From: Ignavibacteria bacterium
GTDB lineage: Bacteria; Bacteroidota; Ignavibacteria; Kapaibacteriales; UBA4661
Direction: 5' to 3'
Assembly: GCA_014654705.1 (NCBI GenBank)
Contig: JACVZY010000081.1
Span: forward strand, 154,021-218,020
DNA length: 64,000 bases
In this document: one piece after another, positions 62,925 through 64,000 of the stretch
Position numbering within the stretch: the first letter of the stretch is position 1
Layout of the letters: each line of letters begins with the position of its first letter
The notes under the pieces: generated by a model
What the model was told of the DNA's origin: nothing
The model's input: only the letters and a program-made list of their open reading frames with translations
The model's database searches: none
Program-made: the position numbers and the translations under genes

Positions 62925-64000
62925 ATGCTCAATAATAATATGCTCAATCCTAGATTCTCTGAGCCTTTTGCGCTTATTGCTGTGTTCTTTGTGCTCTCTT
63001 TAGCGCAAGCCTTTTCGCAAGATAAAAACTGGCGTGTTTACGAACAAGCCGCCCGCACCGCCTACAAAGGCGGCAACGTGGCTGAATTTGTGAGTAATCT
63101 CGAACAAGCGCTTTCCCTCAAGCCGAATCATCCGCGCCTCATGTACAATCTTGCTGCTGGCTATGCCGCCAAAGCAAGATACAGTGAGGCATTGGGGATG
63201 CTGGAAAAAGTTGCCTCGACGGGAATGGTCTATCCGGCTGCAAAAAGTCTGTCCTTTGCGGTGCTCAGAGATTCGTCGGCTTTCAAAGCACAATTTGAAA
63301 AACTTGCGCAGCGATTTGCAGAATCGGCGAAACCTACGAACAGCAGCACGGAAGTCTTTCGTCTTGCCGAAAAAGGTCTGATAACCGAAAGCGTCGCCTA
63401 CGACCCGCAGGAAAAGGCGTTTTATGTCGGTTCGGTGCATAAACGCAAAATTGTCAAAGTTGCTGCCAACGGCACGGCGACAGATTTCTCCAAGCCTCAC
63501 GATGGACTCTGGAGCGTTTTGGGGATGAAAGTTGATGCAAAACGCCGCAAACTCTGGGTCTGCGTAACAGCCTTTCCGCAAATGGAGGGGTTTGATTCCA
63601 CGCTGAAGGGCAGAGCGGCTGTGTCGGTGTATGACCTCAAAACTCAAAAAATTGCCCATCGGTATTATGCCCCGAATGACGGACAGCCACACGTATTTGG
63701 TGACCTTGTGCTGCACCCGAAAACGGGAGTGGCATTCGTGAGCGACAGCGAATCACCGACGATTTTTATGGTGGACGAGAAAAACGGCACACTCCAACCA
63801 TGGCTTAAAAGCGACGTTACAACGCTATCGTCTTTGCAGGGATTGGATTTTTCGCCCGACGGAAAAACGCTTTTTGCTGCGGATTATTCCAATGGCATTT
63901 TTACGATTGACGTTACTAAAAAAACACTCCTCAATCTTCCAACACCGGATTCCTGCATCGTTTCCGGCACCGATGGGTTGTATTATTTCAAGGGAAATCT
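62925..64000 (+). CDS. Secreted TPR + SMP-30/NHL-like beta-propeller protein (3' end beyond window)
   Basis: Translated from the ATG at 62925 for about 358 residues to the window edge. A signal peptide (PFALIAVFFVLSLAQAFSQ) is followed by a short TPR-like helical region (YEQAARTAYKGGNVAEFVSNLEQALSLKPNHPRLMYNLAAGYAAKARYSEALGML) and then beta-propeller blades of the SMP-30/gluconolactonase type: ITESVAYDPQEKAFYVGSVHKRKIVKV, WSVLGMKVDAKRRKLWVCVTAFP, VFGDLVLHPKTGVAFVSDSESP, LQGLDFSPDGKTLFAADYSNGIF. The protein is incomplete and the active-site metal ligands cannot be judged. It starts 37 bp after the esterase gene and is probably in one operon with it. Confidence 0.85.
   Translation, partial: MLNNNMLNPRFSEPFALIAVFFVLSLAQAFSQDKNWRVYEQAARTAYKGGNVAEFVSNLEQALSLKPNHPRLMYNLAAGYAAKARYSEALGMLEKVASTGMVYPAAKSLSFAVLRDSSAFKAQFEKLAQRFAESAKPTNSSTEVFRLAEKGLITESVAYDPQEKAFYVGSVHKRKIVKVAANGTATDFSKPHDGLWSVLGMKVDAKRRKLWVCVTAFPQMEGFDSTLKGRAAVSVYDLKTQKIAHRYYAPNDGQPHVFGDLVLHPKTGVAFVSDSESPTIFMVDEKNGTLQPWLKSDVTTLSSLQGLDFSPDGKTLFAADYSNGIFTIDVTKKTLLNLPTPDSCIVSGTDGLYYFKGN

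Overview
The window comes from a Gram-negative bacterium of the FCB (Bacteroidota/Chlorobi) group. The evidence is a secreted protein with a type IX secretion C-terminal sorting domain (31434-33569), promoters of the Bacteroidota form TTTG-N19/20-TAnnTTTG, starts that generally lack Shine-Dalgarno sequences, lipoproteins and outer-membrane barrels, and a very large complement of TPR, PAS and propeller signalling proteins. A deep-branching lineage such as Kapabacteria/Ignavibacteria would fit, but that is an inference. No phage, insertion sequence, CRISPR array or rRNA was seen; there is one tRNA (Ser, anticodon GCT).

Layout. 0-13.7 kb holds mostly housekeeping and orphan genes: lysA (cut by the left edge), an internally duplicated unknown protein, SppA protease, CrcB fluoride channel, a flavin monooxygenase, tRNA-Ser, folC, an alpha/beta hydrolase, three unrecognised envelope genes, an ABC-2 permease and a TspO-like protein. 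13.7-15.0 kb has a truncated quinone oxidoreductase remnant and a secreted EEP hydrolase. 15.0-21.6 kb is a co-directional minus-strand series: TPR adenylate cyclase, Crp/Fnr regulator, CstB-like persulfide dioxygenase-rhodanese, thioredoxin, YeiH-type exporter and two rhodaneses, ending at a terminator. It reads as a sulfane-sulfur handling operon, and a candidate regulator site lies at the classic class II activator position. 22-28.7 kb carries a receiver-kinase, a second TPR adenylate cyclase and a propeller sensor kinase. The kinase overlaps a 5-oxoprolinase operon (fused pxpBC, pxpA, a T9SS cargo gene, ycsG-like transporter; 28.7-34.8 kb).

35-41.9 kb: hydrolase, a secreted S51 (cyanophycinase-like) lipoprotein, then an NmrA-type reductase divergent from an HxlR regulator that heads an operon with a LytS/LytR two-component pair, and a PAS-LytTR protein. 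The spacer between reductase and hxlR carries two back-to-back promoters and a symmetric 28-bp dyad.

42-61 kb is a dense sensory island, all on the plus strand: three chemoreceptors are interleaved with three outer-membrane porins and two small single-domain PstS-like periplasmic proteins. These are followed by a receiver-domain remnant, a receiver-kinase, a 1928-residue TPR/ten-PAS histidine kinase and a DUF3597 protein. The tandem porin + half-PBP modules flanked by chemoreceptors are the best candidate for an undescribed system: a porin admits a ligand, a small binding protein captures it, and a receptor reports it. No cheA, cheW or transporter gene is present here, so the output is unknown. 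The right end holds an enterochelin-esterase-like protein and an incomplete secreted TPR/beta-propeller protein.
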